A stretch of DNA of 62,901 nucleotides from Lachnospiraceae bacterium (GTDB lineage Bacteria; Bacillota; Clostridia; Lachnospirales; Lachnospiraceae). Of this stretch, positions 24,802 through 34,818 are shown in pieces. The translations under genes were made by a program, and so were the position numbers. The stretch covers positions 1-62,901 of the forward strand of contig JAUNGD010000014.1 in assembly GCA_030524705.1 (NCBI GenBank), written 5' to 3'. A model generated the notes under the pieces. The model saw only the letters and a program-made list of their open reading frames with translations. It made no database searches and was not told where the DNA came from. Every line of letters starts with the position of its first letter. The first letter of the stretch is position 1.

Positions 24802-26718
24802 CTATTTTTTCTTATGGACATTTCGAATTGTCTTTTTCTTTCTTCCGTCGTTTCCATTCCGGCCTTCATTTCTCACCGCCGGGGCTTTTCCACGGCTTTC
24901 GTTTCCTGCTGCCGGAGCCTTCCCACGGCGCGGCCGTATCAGGCATTCCGGCCCGAAACCGATCAGATCCTCCCGGCCCGCTATCTTCAGCGCCTCTGCG
25001 ACCATCTCATAATTTTCCGGCTTTCTGTATTGTATCAACGCCCGCTGCAGTGCCTTGCGGTGAGGATTTTTCTCCACATACACCGGCTCCATGGTGCGCG
25101 GATCCAGCCCTGTATAATACATACACGTAGAAACCGTGGAGGGCGTCGGGTAGAAATCCTGCACCTGCTCCGGCATATAGCCCAGCTCCCGCAGATAACA
25201 GGCCAGCTCTACAGCCTCCTTCATAGAACAGCCCGGGTGGGAAGACATCAGATACGGAACAAGGAACTGATTCATGCCGCAGGACTGATTCATCTGCTTA
25301 TATTTTTCCGTAAATCTGAGATAAACACTGTGTTCCGGCTTTCCCATCATATGCAGGACCCGGTCCGCCACATGCTCCGGAGCCACCTTCAACTGTCCGC
25401 TGATGTGATATTTAACCAGTTCCCGGAAAAATGTGTCCGACCTGTCGGCCATCAGATAATCAAAACGGATCCCCGAGCGAATAAATACCTTTTTTACCTT
25501 TGGTACCTTGCGGAGCTTTCGAAGCAGCTCCACATAATCGCTGTGATCCACCCGCAGATTCTTGCACGGCGTCGGAAACAGGCACTGCCGGTTCTTGCAG
25601 ACGCCTTTGGTCAACTGTTTTTCACAGGAGGGCTGCCGGAAATTCGCCGTAGGCCCGCCCACATCATGAATATATCCCTTAAACTCTGGATCCGCCGTCA
25701 TCGCCTCTGCTTCCCGCAGAATAGATTCATGGCTCCGCACCTGGATGATGCGTCCCTGATGAAAGGTCAGGGCGCAGAAATTGCAGCCGCCGAAGCAGCC
25801 CCTGTTGCTGACGAGACTGAATTTAATCTCCGCGATCGCCGGAATACCGCCTGCTGCTTCATACATGGGATGATACGTCCGGCAATACGGCAGATCGTAA
25901 ACATCGTCCATTTCCTGCATACTCAGGGGCTTCGCCGGAGGATTCTGAACCACATAGACCGTACCATACGGCTCCACCAGCCGTTTGCCGCAGAACGGAT
26001 CCGTATTGCAGTACTGCTTATAAAAGCTTTCAGCATAATTCCGTCTGTCCTTCAAAAGCTCCTGATAATCCGGCAATAGAATATAATCATAAACATTTTC
26101 CAGATGCTTTGTCCGATAGCATGTTCCTTCTACAAAAGTAATATCAGAAACATCCATGCCGGAGGCCAGCACATCTGCGATCTCCACGATTGAGCGCTCC
26201 CCCATCCCATAGGAGATCAGATTTGCCCCGCTGTCCATCAGCACAGAACGCTTCATGGAATCCGACCAGTAATCATAATGCGCCAGCCGCCGCAGGCTGG
26301 CTTCGATGCCGCCAACTATGATAGGGATATCCTTATACGCCTGCCGGATCAGGTTGCAGTAGACCACCGCGGCATAATCCGGCCGTTTCCCCATTTCTCC
26401 CCCCGGAGTGTAGGCATCCTTTTTCCGCCTTTTTTTTGAAACAGAATAATGGTTCACCATAGAATCCATATTTCCGGCGGTGACAAGAAAGCCCAGCCGC
26501 GGCTTTCCCAGTATCTTTACATTTTCCGGACTCCGCCAGTCGGGCTGCGGAATGATACCCACCGTATATCCGTGGGCCTCCAGCACCCTGCTGATGACCG
26601 CATGTCCGAAGGAGGGATGATCCACATACGCATCCCCCGTCACATAGACAAAATCCAGCTGTTCTATATTCCGTTCCCTTAGTTCCTGCATTGATATCGG
26701 AAGGAATGTCCTGTTCAC
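24802..26718 (-). CDS. YgiQ-family radical SAM protein
   Basis: 638 residues. The N-terminal DUF3497-like half leads to the radical SAM core with [15 protein letters not shown] (CX3CX2C) near residue 325, [11 protein letters not shown], and the conserved [20 protein letters not shown]. The start is GTG (26718) with GGAGGTG 5 nt upstream. The C-terminal 40 residues are very basic and hold a near-duplicated GKAPAxxNExR unit. The function of YgiQ proteins is unknown. Confidence 0.9.
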   Translation of the reverse strand: MNRTFLPISMQELRERNIEQLDFVYVTGDAYVDHPSFGHAVISRVLEAHGYTVGIIPQPDWRSPENVKILGKPRLGFLVTAGNMDSMVNHYSVSKKRRKKDAYTPGGEMGKRPDYAAVVYCNLIRQAYKDIPIIVGGIEASLRRLAHYDYWSDSMKRSVLMDSGANLISYGMGERSIVEIADVLASGMDVSDITFVEGTCYRTKHLENVYDYILLPDYQELLKDRRNYAESFYKQYCNTDPFCGKRLVEPYGTVYVVQNPPAKPLSMQEMDDVYDLPYCRTYHPMYEAAGGIPAIAEIKFSLVSNRGCFGGCNFCALTFHQGRIIQVRSHESILREAEAMTADPEFKGYIHDVGGPTANFRQPSCEKQLTKGVCKNRQCLFPTPCKNLRVDHSDYVELLRKLRKVPKVKKVFIRSGIRFDYLMADRSDTFFRELVKYHISGQLKVAPEHVADRVLHMMGKPEHSVYLRFTEKYKQMNQSCGMNQFLVPYLMSSHPGCSMKEAVELACYLRELGYMPEQVQDFYPTPSTVSTCMYYTGLDPRTMEPVYVEKNPHRKALQRALIQYRKPENYEMVAEALKIAGREDLIGFGPECLIRPRRGKAPAAGNESRGKAPAVRNEGRNGNDGRKKKTIRNVHKKK

Positions 26719-26737
26719 AAAAACACCTCCAGCATCT

Positions 26738-27415
26738 TCAATGAAAATCCGGCAGTACCTCGTATGTATGGTTCAATATCTCATCGTAAGATCTGATATA
26801 ATAATCCGCCAGCCGCCGGATTTCCTGCCGCTGGTCCATAGAATGTCTGTCCTCCACAGCGCATACCTGCATGCCCGCACTGCGCCCCGCCCGGATACCC
26901 ATGGGGACGTCCTCAAAGACAAGACAGCTTTCCGGTTCCACCCCCAAAGAGGATGCCGCGCTTAAATACACGTCCGGCGCCGGTTTGCCCCGGGCCACAT
27001 CACAGGAGATAGTAACACAGTCAAAACAATCCTTCATACCGTTTGATGCAAGACATGCCGCGATCAGCTCTCGGCTGTTGCTGCTGGCGATCCCCGTCTT
27101 TATGCCCCGACTGCGGATATGCCGCAAAAATGACGCTGCGCCGGGCTTTGGCCGGACAGCGCGGGCGTACTTATCATACGCCATGCGGTTCCATTCTCTT
27201 TTGATCTCTTCAATCGAGTCCGGCAAATGGAAACGCTCCTTAAAATACAGGGCCGTCTCAGTAAACCCCATTCCTTCAATCTCTGTCTGCAGATCCCGGG
27301 GCAGTTCATGTCCGTACCGTCCCAAATATTCAATATCAATATCCGCCCACAACCACATGGAATCCATCAGGGTTCCATCCAGGTCGAAAATAACTGCTTT
27401 CTTGTTTTCCAGCAT
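26738..27415 (-). CDS. HAD-superfamily hydrolase, beta-phosphoglucomutase-like
   Basis: 225 residues. The motifs are [11 protein letters not shown] (nucleophile Asp), IASSNSREL (motif II Ser/Thr), RGKPAPDVY (motif III Lys) and [11 protein letters not shown] (motif IV), with an alpha-helical cap after motif I. Likely a phosphatase of small sugar phosphates or nucleotides; substrate unknown. It starts 1 bp after the pseudouridine synthase stop, so it is in the same operon. Confidence 0.88.
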   Translation of the reverse strand: MLENKKAVIFDLDGTLMDSMWLWADIDIEYLGRYGHELPRDLQTEIEGMGFTETALYFKERFHLPDSIEEIKREWNRMAYDKYARAVRPKPGAASFLRHIRSRGIKTGIASSNSRELIAACLASNGMKDCFDCVTISCDVARGKPAPDVYLSAASSLGVEPESCLVFEDVPMGIRAGRSAGMQVCAVEDRHSMDQRQEIRRLADYYIRSYDEILNHTYEVLPDFH

Positions 27416-27416
27416 C

Positions 27417-28208
27417 TTATTGTCCTTCTCTTAATCTTTGCTTTTCTTCTGCCGTCAGCTCCCGCCACGTTCCCGGAGCCAGTGTCCCATCCAGAGAGAT
27501 CCCTGCCATAGAAATTCGCTTCAGATATGAGACCCTGCAGCCTCTGGCCGCAAACATGCGTTTTATCTGGTGAAATTTACCTTCGCATATTGTGACCTCT
27601 GCCTCCGAGACCACGCCGGAGCGGTACACAGTTCTCCGTGCACCCTTTCCTTTGTCTGCATCTGCCTGATCTGCTTCACCGCACTGCGTACAGTTCAGTA
27701 TCGTAAGCTTTGCAGGCAGGGTCGGCTTTTTCTCTCCGATATCTATCCCCGCATCAAACGCATCAATATCCTCCCGGGTCAGTTCGCCTTCCACCCGGAC
27801 AAAATACGTCTTTTCCACGTGATGCTTCGGTGAAAGCATCCGGTGCGCCAGTTCTCCGTCATTCATCAACAGAAGCAGTCCCTCTGTATCAATGTCCAGC
27901 CGTCCCACCGGAAACAGCTCGTCCTTTCTTTCATGCTGAATGTAATCCATAACCGTTTTCTGTGTCCGGTCCGAGACAGCGGTAATGCAGCCCGCCGGTT
28001 TGTGGAACATCAGGGCTACAAAGGGCTCGTACAGAAGCGGTCTGCCCTGGCAGGTGATCCGGTCCGCCTCCGGCTCAATCTTCTGCTCCGGTCTTTTCAC
28101 CGGCACGCCATTTACCGCCACTGTCCCGGTCTTCAATATTTTTTTCACTTCACTTCTCGTACCGACGCCGGCAAGCGTCAGAAACTTATCCAAACGCATT
28201 GTGCTCAT
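27417..28208 (-). CDS. RsuA/RluB-family pseudouridine synthase
   Basis: 263 residues. The S4 domain (RLDKFLTLAGVGTRSEVKKI) is followed by FHKPAGCITA, the catalytic VGRLDIDTEGLLLLMNDG and EGKFHQIKRMFAARG. It modifies a uridine in rRNA. The start ATG directly follows the rsmF stop (TAGATG), a coupled pair. An acidic Cys-containing insertion lies near 175-190. Confidence 0.92.
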   Translation of the reverse strand: MSTMRLDKFLTLAGVGTRSEVKKILKTGTVAVNGVPVKRPEQKIEPEADRITCQGRPLLYEPFVALMFHKPAGCITAVSDRTQKTVMDYIQHERKDELFPVGRLDIDTEGLLLLMNDGELAHRMLSPKHHVEKTYFVRVEGELTREDIDAFDAGIDIGEKKPTLPAKLTILNCTQCGEADQADADKGKGARRTVYRSGVVSEAEVTICEGKFHQIKRMFAARGCRVSYLKRISMAGISLDGTLAPGTWRELTAEEKQRLREGQ

Positions 28209-29657
28209 CTATTGCAGTCTCCATCCGGGATAATATTTGTTCTTGATAGTTCCCTTTACGTATTTGCCCCATCCCAGGGCAAATCCATCCACGCAGATCA
28301 GTACCCATCCCTTTGTTCCCGGAGTCATACATTTCCCTGTCTTTTCCAGTCCGGCATCCTCCCCGGCAGTCAGCTCCAACGTCTCTCCTTTCAAATAGCG
28401 GATCGTCCTTTCATCCGCCGCGGAAAGGTCAAGCACGCAGGGAAAAGAGTGCCGGTCCAGCAGCATCGCCAGCGCCTGGGAAGGCTCGAACCGTCCCCGT
28501 TTCAAAGTCCCCAGCATGATCCCTGTCCGGAGGTACCGCAGATGCTTCGGTAAATGATACGGCGGGAGAAGCAGACACTGCTCCCCGATCTGTTCATACA
28601 CCGTATTCTCCCAGAGAACCCCCGGAAGCTTTACAAGAAAGTCTGTGACCTGCTCCGGAATCTTCCTGTGGTTTTTCTGTATCTCCGGGGCACTGTATGC
28701 AGCCAGGGTACATTCTTCCCGGTGATATGCCGGTTCTGCCTGTTTCTTCGCACCCTCTGTTTCTTTTCTCCCGCGCTTCCGGAGCAGTGCCAGGAAATGC
28801 CCTTCCCCCTTCACGCGCTGCGGCCAGATACGGATACTCTGCCCGCAGGGAGCCGTACCGGCTGCAAATCCCTCTGCCATTTCCGGCTGTACAGGCTCCA
28901 TATCCGGATAGCGGCGGAGAATCTCTGAGATAACTTCTTCGTCCTCTTCCGATGAAAAGGTACAGGTAGAGTATGCCAGCACTCCGCCCGGCTTCAGCAT
29001 CTGCACTGCGCAATCCAGTATATCCTTCTGAACAGGCGCATAACTCTCCGGGCCGCGCGATTTCCAGGACTCGATCAGGCCGCTGTCCTTGCGGAACATC
29101 CCTTCACCGGAGCACGGCGCATCCACCAGTATCTTGTCAAAACAGCATCCGAACTGCTCCAGAAGCCTTTCCGGCGTCTCCCCGGTAATACAGCAGTTGG
29201 CAGTTCCCCACAGAGCAAGATTTTTCACCAGAGCCTTTGCCCTGCTGGCACTGGCGTCATTTGCCACAAGAAGCCCTTTGCCCTGCAGCTGCGAAGAAAG
29301 CTCCGTGGCCTTTCCGCCCGGAGCCGCACATAAATCAAGCACTATATCGCCGGGCTGCACCGGCAGTCTGGAAGCCGGAAGCATGGCGCTCGGCTCCTGA
29401 ATATAATACAATCCGGCGAAATAATACGGATGCTTTGCGACAGGCGACTCCCTGTCGTAATAAAATCCATTTGTTGTCCATGGAACCGGTGTCAGATGAA
29501 ACGGAACCCCTGAAAGGAATTCCTCCACCTTCACCTTTCCGGTGTTGACCCGGAGACCTGTATATCCCTCTGTATCAAAACACGCCAGAAAAGAATCGAA
29601 TTCTTCTCCAAGCTGCGTCTTCATCCGGTCTAAAAACTCCTGCGGAAGCCTGTGCAT
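28209..29657 (-). CDS. rsmF: rRNA cytosine-C5 methyltransferase (RsmF type)
   Basis: 482 residues. The RsmB/RsmF core has DLCAAPGGKATELSS, DAPCSGEGMFRKD and YSTCTFSSEEDEEV, where the two Cys are the release and nucleophilic residues. The C-terminal part (about 290-482) contains the extra domain of RsmF. It methylates 16S rRNA cytidines. It is the first of a three-gene RNA-modification/HAD operon. Confidence 0.9.
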   Translation of the reverse strand: MHRLPQEFLDRMKTQLGEEFDSFLACFDTEGYTGLRVNTGKVKVEEFLSGVPFHLTPVPWTTNGFYYDRESPVAKHPYYFAGLYYIQEPSAMLPASRLPVQPGDIVLDLCAAPGGKATELSSQLQGKGLLVANDASASRAKALVKNLALWGTANCCITGETPERLLEQFGCCFDKILVDAPCSGEGMFRKDSGLIESWKSRGPESYAPVQKDILDCAVQMLKPGGVLAYSTCTFSSEEDEEVISEILRRYPDMEPVQPEMAEGFAAGTAPCGQSIRIWPQRVKGEGHFLALLRKRGRKETEGAKKQAEPAYHREECTLAAYSAPEIQKNHRKIPEQVTDFLVKLPGVLWENTVYEQIGEQCLLLPPYHLPKHLRYLRTGIMLGTLKRGRFEPSQALAMLLDRHSFPCVLDLSAADERTIRYLKGETLELTAGEDAGLEKTGKCMTPGTKGWVLICVDGFALGWGKYVKGTIKNKYYPGWRLQ

Positions 29658-29747
29658 ATCTTTTCCACCTTTATCTGCGAGATCCTGCTGTTTACCCAGT
29701 CTCTTTCATATCTGTCAAGCGAGCCCTCCGGTACGGACACTGCCGTG

Positions 29748-30563
29748 CTACATCTCCTCCGTAGTGAAGGACTGCACCCGGTAGCCCTCTGCAATAATAT
29801 CCAGCTCCCTGCAAAAGCGCTTCAGCTGGTCAATATCATTCAATTCATAGATCCGGTAAAACTCATCCTGAATTTTGAGCACTTCTCGCTCATTGGCCAC
29901 CCCATAGAGATTCTGCAGATTATTCAGGATATCCGATACGAGCTTTGTATGGATCTGAAACGAATTCTGTGCATCCATGATCTCACTGCGCACCGACGAC
30001 ATCTCATTGTCCAGAGAAATGATCGCATTCGCCGCATTCGTAAGCTTTTCACGGATATGATCCGGAATATTTTTCTTATACTTATACTGTAGAGAATGCT
30101 CAATCGTAGACCAGAAGTTCATCGCCAGCGTACGGATCTGGATCTCCACCTTTATCTTTTTATTTCCATGAAGAGTCTGTACTTCATAATTTACAATCAC
30201 ATGGTAACTACGGTATCCACTGTCCTTCATATGATTGATATAGTCGCGTTCCTTCACCACTTCCATATCGGTGCGCCGCCGGATGATGTCCACGACCTTG
30301 GGGATATCCTCCACGAACTGGCAGATAATGCGCACGCCGGCAATATCCACGAAGCGCTCCTCAATCTCATTGACAGGGATTTTTTTCTTCTGTGCCTTAT
30401 CCAGAATACTGGCAATCGTTTTTACACGCCCCGTCACCTGTTCGATGGGGGAATACAGTCCCTGACTGCGATGTTCGTAAATCAGGTGCTCAAACTTCAC
30501 GATGAGCTCCTTCACTGCCAGATCATATGGAGTCAAAATCTCACGCCATAATTGTATTTCCAT
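29748..30563 (-). CDS. small alarmone synthetase (RelA/SpoT domain, YjbM/RelQ type)
   Basis: 271 residues from ATG 30563, which has GGAGG 8 nt upstream; a TTG four codons earlier sits on that site. It has a synthetase domain only: RVKTIASILDKAQKK, DIAGVRIICQFVEDI, SGYRSYHVIV and VEIQIRTLAMNFWSTIEH. There is no HD hydrolase or TGS domain. It makes (p)ppGpp from GTP/GDP and ATP. The C-terminal helices are longer than in RelQ (about 210 residues). A GC-rich dyad (CGGGCC/GGCCCG) lies just upstream of the ribosome site. Confidence 0.9.
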   Translation of the reverse strand: MEIQLWREILTPYDLAVKELIVKFEHLIYEHRSQGLYSPIEQVTGRVKTIASILDKAQKKKIPVNEIEERFVDIAGVRIICQFVEDIPKVVDIIRRRTDMEVVKERDYINHMKDSGYRSYHVIVNYEVQTLHGNKKIKVEIQIRTLAMNFWSTIEHSLQYKYKKNIPDHIREKLTNAANAIISLDNEMSSVRSEIMDAQNSFQIHTKLVSDILNNLQNLYGVANEREVLKIQDEFYRIYELNDIDQLKRFCRELDIIAEGYRVQSFTTEEM

Positions 30564-30653
30564 AATTACCTCCAACGGGCCGGGCCCGCACCACAGATTC
30601 CCAAAACAGCAGTATCTGTTTTCCTTTTACTACAATTTTTTATTTTAACATAT

Positions 30654-31505
30654 TCACCCTGAAGATGCAACGCAGCCTTTTGCCGTTTTCTGTGAACAGT
30701 ACCTCAGCACCCAGTAAGGATTCACGCTCAGCTCCGGCGTATCCTCCGTCCGGATATAAATTCCGAGATGCAGATGCACATCGAATTTCCCCCGGGTGCC
30801 CTCCGGACCATACCCGGTGTCTCCCATTGTGCCAAGCACTGTCCCGGCACTCACCACATCTCCTGCCTGAAAAGCACGGCTGTATTCGTTCAGATGAGCA
30901 TAATAGAAATAGCCGCCGGAAGGGCTTCTGATACCGATTCTGTATCCGCCCTTTGGCAGCCACCCGATTTTCTCCACAACACCGTCCGTCATACTTACGA
31001 TGGGATAGTGCCCGGGAATATTCTCCGGCGGCATCAGATCCACCCCCTCATGACCGCGCTTTCCTCCGTAGGTGCGCTCAAACATCCAGCTGTTTTCATA
31101 TACGATTTCTTCTGATGCCACCGGAAAGCACTGAATATCATTCCAAATGGCCCCATATGCTTCATTGAGCGCCTCATATCCGCTGCGGTTATACTTCAGC
31201 ATCAGATATTTCCATTTCAGGCTGGCTGCCGCGGTAAGCTCTCCTGACTTTCCCGCATTGCTGACCTTTCGCACATGGGCCAGCACCGTCATAATCTCCC
31301 CTGGCTGCATCTGCGTCTGCTGTGTCAGGGATAGAAGTGCTGCAAGACTTTTCTCATTGAGGCGCTGCTCCCTGAAAGGATCCGATTCCGGCTTCACCCA
31401 GGACAGCTGCAAAGCGACTGACTGCTGATACAGGACCCGGGACAGCCAGACGGAAGACCCAACCAGAAAAAACAAGAACAGTACATAATGTAAGTATCTT
31501 TTCAA
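30654..31505 (-). CDS. membrane-anchored M23 metallopeptidase-like protein
   Basis: 283 residues. An N-terminal membrane anchor (about 5-25), a helical middle, and an M23 domain with GHEGVDLMPP (zinc His and Asp) and KFDVHLHLGIYI (HxH). M23 enzymes cut peptidoglycan cross-bridges. The chosen start is a TTG (31505) with GGAG 8 nt upstream. An upstream six-codon ORF (ATG at 31521) behind AAAGGAGG ends in a TGA that overlaps this TTG, suggesting coupled re-initiation. It is divergent from ylbJ, so a sporulation-related role is plausible. Confidence 0.78.
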   Translation of the reverse strand: MKRYLHYVLFLFFLVGSSVWLSRVLYQQSVALQLSWVKPESDPFREQRLNEKSLAALLSLTQQTQMQPGEIMTVLAHVRKVSNAGKSGELTAAASLKWKYLMLKYNRSGYEALNEAYGAIWNDIQCFPVASEEIVYENSWMFERTYGGKRGHEGVDLMPPENIPGHYPIVSMTDGVVEKIGWLPKGGYRIGIRSPSGGYFYYAHLNEYSRAFQAGDVVSAGTVLGTMGDTGYGPEGTRGKFDVHLHLGIYIRTEDTPELSVNPYWVLRYCSQKTAKGCVASSG

Positions 31506-31565
31506 AACAGAAGCTCCGGCATATCCTCCTTTCAGTATATCGGGACTTTACAAAAAATAGAACTC

Positions 31566-31593
31566 TCATATTCTGTTTTTCTGTACATAAAAT
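31566..31593 (+). promoter_or_regulatory. candidate sigma-E/K promoter of ylbJ
   Basis: TCATATT (31566-31572), 13 bp, CATAAAAT (31586-31593), close to the sporulation mother-cell consensus (-35 kmATATT, -10 CATAnnnT). In Bacillus subtilis ylbJ belongs to the sigma-E regulon, which supports the call. Confidence 0.6.
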
Positions 31594-31620
31594 AGAGAGA
31601 CAAAGATCCGGAGGCGTCCC

Positions 31621-32565
31621 ATGCTTTTTTCCGTACTGATATTCTTTTTCTTTTATCTTCTGCTCTTCCCGGAAACGGCTCTCAGAAGTACCCAGAACGG
31701 CCTTCTGCTCTGGTATTCTTCAGTTCTTCCGGTGCTCTTTCCTTTCATGCTCCTGTGCGGCTTGTTACTGAAATTTGATTTTTTAAAACATCTCCCCAAA
31801 TTTCTGACCAAACCGTTCCAGGCGCTGTTCGGTGTATCCAGCCACGGCTCCTTCGCCATCATAACAGGCTTTCTCTGCGGTTTCCCAATGGGGGCTAAAA
31901 TAACCTCGGACCTTTACTCGGAGGGTAAAATCAGCGGTGAGGAAGCACGTTTTCTGCTGGGCTTTGTCAACAATCTGAGTCCGGCTTTCATCCTGTCCTT
32001 TCTTGCCACAGATCAAATGGGGTGTCCGCAGCTTAAACTGATGTTCCTGGGTGATATTCTGGGCGCCGCGGTGCTGTACGGCCTGATCACCTCTGTATAT
32101 CACCGGCAGAGAAAAGCGGCTTTCCCTGAGCCGCACGGCCCCATCGTTTTCCATCAGCAAAGCATCGCAGATGCATATACGCAGATTGATGCCTGTATTT
32201 ATGATACTGTTTTAAATACGGTAAAACTCGGAGTTTATATTACGATATTCAAGATCATCAGCGACGCGGTCTTTCACTTCATTCCACTTACGGATCCGCT
32301 CCTGCTTTTTCTTGGTGCTTCCATCGAAGTGACCGGAGGCATCCAGCTGCTGGCATCCTCTGGTCTTCCCTTTTATCTGAAATTCATACTTGTGAATTCT
32401 CTTTGCGCCTTCGGCGGCTTTTCCGCTCTGGCCCAGACAGTTTCTATTGCATCGCTGGATGGGGATGCCCTGTTTTATTATATAAAAAGCAGGGTGCTGA
32501 TCACCCTGCTTTGCGCTGCATTATCCTTTGGTTCTATTCTACTCCTCAGCTTCCTCCTCGGATGA
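31621..32565 (+). CDS. ylbJ: sporulation integral membrane protein YlbJ
   Basis: 314 residues, polytopic with about eight hydrophobic segments. It has the nucleoside-recognition (Gate) pattern of YlbJ: GFLCGFPMGAKITSDLYSEG and FVNNLSPAFIL, with a second repeat SIEVTGGIQLLA. It is needed for spore cortex formation in Bacillus. CCGGAGGCG precedes the ATG. The 3' end overlaps the convergent coiled-coil gene by 27 bp. Confidence 0.9.
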   Translation: MLFSVLIFFFFYLLLFPETALRSTQNGLLLWYSSVLPVLFPFMLLCGLLLKFDFLKHLPKFLTKPFQALFGVSSHGSFAIITGFLCGFPMGAKITSDLYSEGKISGEEARFLLGFVNNLSPAFILSFLATDQMGCPQLKLMFLGDILGAAVLYGLITSVYHRQRKAAFPEPHGPIVFHQQSIADAYTQIDACIYDTVLNTVKLGVYITIFKIISDAVFHFIPLTDPLLLFLGASIEVTGGIQLLASSGLPFYLKFILVNSLCAFGGFSALAQTVSIASLDGDALFYYIKSRVLITLLCAALSFGSILLLSFLLG

Positions 32566-33132
32566 CGGCATCGTCGTGTAGCTGGAGGGTGCTGCCTGCG
32601 GGGAAAGCTCATCACGGTTCTTGCTTACAATATCATAACAGGACTGAATAGAATTGATGAAATTATTGTATTTGCTGCCGGCTGCATCTATCGTATGGCT
32701 CATGATCTTTTCCAGGTTCTCCAGCATCTCATCTGTATAACGGATCGCGCTCATACGGATGTTGTTGGAATCCTCCGTAGCCTTATCCATGATCTCCTGA
32801 GCCTGAGCGTTGGTCTGCTCGATCAGCTGGTTGGACTGCTGCAATGCCACCTGCATAACCTCGCTCTCGCTGACGATCTTCTGAGCCTGGGCCTGAGCCT
32901 CCGCAATAATATTGTCCGCCTTTGTCTGTGCATCCTCCAGGATCGCATCCTTGTTGCTGATAATCTTCTGATAACGCTTGATCTCATCCGGAGTCTTCAT
33001 TCTGAGCTCCCTCAGAAGCTCCTCGAGCTCTTCTTTGTTCACCACGATCTTGGTAGATGAAAGAGGCTGGAATTTACAGCTGTCGATAAACTCTTCTATT
33101 TCCTCAATGATCTGTTCAATCCTACTGCTCAT
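32539..33132 (-). CDS. coiled-coil protein of unknown function (often labelled V-type ATPase subunit H-like)
   Basis: 197 residues, almost entirely helical coiled coil (about 1-170: KADNIIAEAQAQAQKIVSES, NAQAQEIMDKATEDSNNI) with a short acidic Ser-rich tail. It resembles DivIVA-like or ATP-synthase-b-like proteins encoded next to coaD in many Clostridia. A cell-division or envelope scaffold role is possible but unproven. GGAGAG precedes the ATG. It lies 22 bp after coaD in the rsmD-coaD operon. Confidence 0.75.
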   Translation of the reverse strand: MSSRIEQIIEEIEEFIDSCKFQPLSSTKIVVNKEELEELLRELRMKTPDEIKRYQKIISNKDAILEDAQTKADNIIAEAQAQAQKIVSESEVMQVALQQSNQLIEQTNAQAQEIMDKATEDSNNIRMSAIRYTDEMLENLEKIMSHTIDAAGSKYNNFINSIQSCYDIVSKNRDELSPQAAPSSYTTMPSSEEEAEE

Positions 33133-33154
33133 AATACACTCTCCTTATTTTTAT

Positions 33155-33655
33155 TTATACTTCATTTTCCCTCTGCTTTTGTTTAATCTTATCATATACT
33201 GGTTCAACGATGGAAGCCGGTACAAAACCGGATATATCACCTCCATAAGAGGCAACCTCCTTCACGATCGTAGAGCTGATATAAGCGTAATTCAACTCTG
33301 TCGCCAGAAACAGCGTATCCACCTCACGGTCGATGCTGCGGTTGGTCTGAGCCATCTGCAGCTCATATTCAAAATCTGTGACGGCCCGGAGTCCCCTCAC
33401 AATGAATGACGCATCACACTTTTTCACAAACTCCACCGATAATCCGGAAAATGCCTCCACCCGAACATTCGGAATATGTCTGGTCACATTTATTAACATA
33501 TTAACACGTTCTTCAACAGAAAACAACGGTATTTTTACATTATTATTGAGTACTCCGACTACCAGCTCATCTACGATACTCGCTGCACGTTCGATAATAT
33601 CAAGATGTCCCTTTGTCACCGGATCAAAACTTCCGGGATATACTGCACGTTTCAT
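33155..33655 (-). CDS. coaD: phosphopantetheine adenylyltransferase
   Basis: 166 residues, normal length. [20 protein letters not shown] (the TxGH-type nucleotide site), [16 protein letters not shown] and [11 protein letters not shown] (ISSTxV). It makes dephospho-CoA from 4'-phosphopantetheine and ATP. It overlaps rsmD by 4 bp. Confidence 0.97.
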   Translation of the reverse strand: MKRAVYPGSFDPVTKGHLDIIERAASIVDELVVGVLNNNVKIPLFSVEERVNMLINVTRHIPNVRVEAFSGLSVEFVKKCDASFIVRGLRAVTDFEYELQMAQTNRSIDREVDTLFLATELNYAYISSTIVKEVASYGGDISGFVPASIVEPVYDKIKQKQRENEV

Positions 33656-34230
33656 AAACGCTCCTTTTTCTGCATAGTCAAAAAGACATGCTTATTCGTT
33701 TTGTATTCCTTCACGCGTACGACATCAAACCCCAGAGACTGCGTATAGGAAAAATCTGTGTCCAGCGACGCTTCTGCAATGATCAGGGTATCTTCATCCA
33801 CAAAGGATGGCCGGTGCGTCTCAAAGTATTCAAGAACATTTTTTTCCAGTTCACTGTTATAGGGCGGATCCATGAAAATGATCTGAAACGGACTCTGCCC
33901 TTCCATCCTGGCAAAAGCCGCAAACACATCACACTGCAGCACCACCGCATCATCCGCCATATGGGTAAATGCAAGATTCTGACGGATGCATTCCGCCGCC
34001 GCCCTGTTCTGCTCGATAAACCAGGCTTCCTTTGCGCCGCGGCTCAAAGCTTCGATGCCGATACCGCCGCTGCCGCTGAAAACATCCAGAAAGCGGATAT
34101 CATAAAGATCATTCTGCAATATATTAAACAAGGTTTCTTTAATACGATCTGTTGTCGGCCTGGTCTCTTTGCCGGGCACAGTCTTCAGCGGAAGTCTCCG
34201 CGCCTTTCCAGCTATTACTCTCATACTCAA
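33652..34230 (-). CDS. rsmD: 16S rRNA (guanine966-N2)-methyltransferase
   Basis: 192 residues. The N-terminal [18 protein letters not shown] and [15 protein letters not shown] precede the SAM motif [18 protein letters not shown] and catalytic IFMDPPYN. It is the classic operon partner of coaD. An AGGA site precedes the ATG. Confidence 0.96.
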   Translation of the reverse strand: MSMRVIAGKARRLPLKTVPGKETRPTTDRIKETLFNILQNDLYDIRFLDVFSGSGGIGIEALSRGAKEAWFIEQNRAAAECIRQNLAFTHMADDAVVLQCDVFAAFARMEGQSPFQIIFMDPPYNSELEKNVLEYFETHRPSFVDEDTLIIAEASLDTDFSYTQSLGFDVVRVKEYKTNKHVFLTMQKKERL

Positions 34231-34384
34231 TCCTTATAATCTGCATTATTCTGAATTATTATAAATATTTCGTCCGGGCATGTCAATACGGAACAGACAT
34301 TCTGCCTGTGCCAGTTCTAAAGTTCCACAGTCGTCCTAAACTTTATTTTGAAACAATTTCCAGTTTATATCTTTTCAAGATGCA

Positions 34385-34391
34385 CATACTA
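34385..34391 (+). promoter_or_regulatory. sigma-G-type -10 element for the SASP gene
   Basis: CATACTA, the forespore sigma-G -10 consensus, 71 nt before the ATG of the SASP gene. The -35 candidate (TTTATA near 34364) is poor and 2-3 bp too close. The call rests on the -10 and on the gene identity. Confidence 0.5.
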
Positions 34392-34461
34392 GAAGTGCAG
34401 TAAAGAACTGCAAAAAATAATCGAACGATAAAAAGAATGAAAAACAAAGGAGGCGTTTTAT

Positions 34462-34689
34462 ATGTCATCAACAAACACAGCAGCAGTACCGGAAGCAAAG
34501 AATGCATTGGACCGTTTCAAATTTGAAGTGGCAAACGAACTGGGCGTACCGCTTACAAACGGATACAACGGTAACCTCACATCCAAGCAGAATGGTTCTG
34601 TAGGCGGATATATGGTAAAGAAGATGATCGAAGCGCAGGAGCGTCAGATGTCCGGTAATGCTCAGACATCCGGCACATCTATGATGTAA
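34462..34689 (+). CDS. alpha/beta-type small acid-soluble spore protein
   Basis: 75 residues. The SASP signature is present: ALDRFKFEVANELGVPL, the GPR protease-type site around FEVA, NGNLTSKQNGSVGGYMVKKM. These proteins coat and protect spore DNA. The ATG follows AAAGGAGGCG. The gene stands alone and ends at a bidirectional terminator. Confidence 0.95.
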   Translation: MSSTNTAAVPEAKNALDRFKFEVANELGVPLTNGYNGNLTSKQNGSVGGYMVKKMIEAQERQMSGNAQTSGTSMM

Positions 34690-34768
34690 CGGATAAGCAG
34701 AACCTGCCACAGCATCTGGCCGGAGGCTTTTGTATCACAAAAAGCTGCAAAGTATGACTCTGTGACAG

Positions 34769-34809
34769 AAAAAAAGAGGGGCAGATATACCGTATCTGCC
34801 TCTCCTTTT
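34769..34809. terminator. bidirectional terminator between the SASP and DUF6465 genes
   Basis: A 12-bp stem with one mismatch (GAGGGGCAGATA / TATCTGCCTCTC) and a five-base loop. On the plus strand it is followed by TTTT, and on the minus strand by seven T, so it ends both convergent transcripts. Confidence 0.85.
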
Positions 34810-34818
34810 ATCCTGTCA

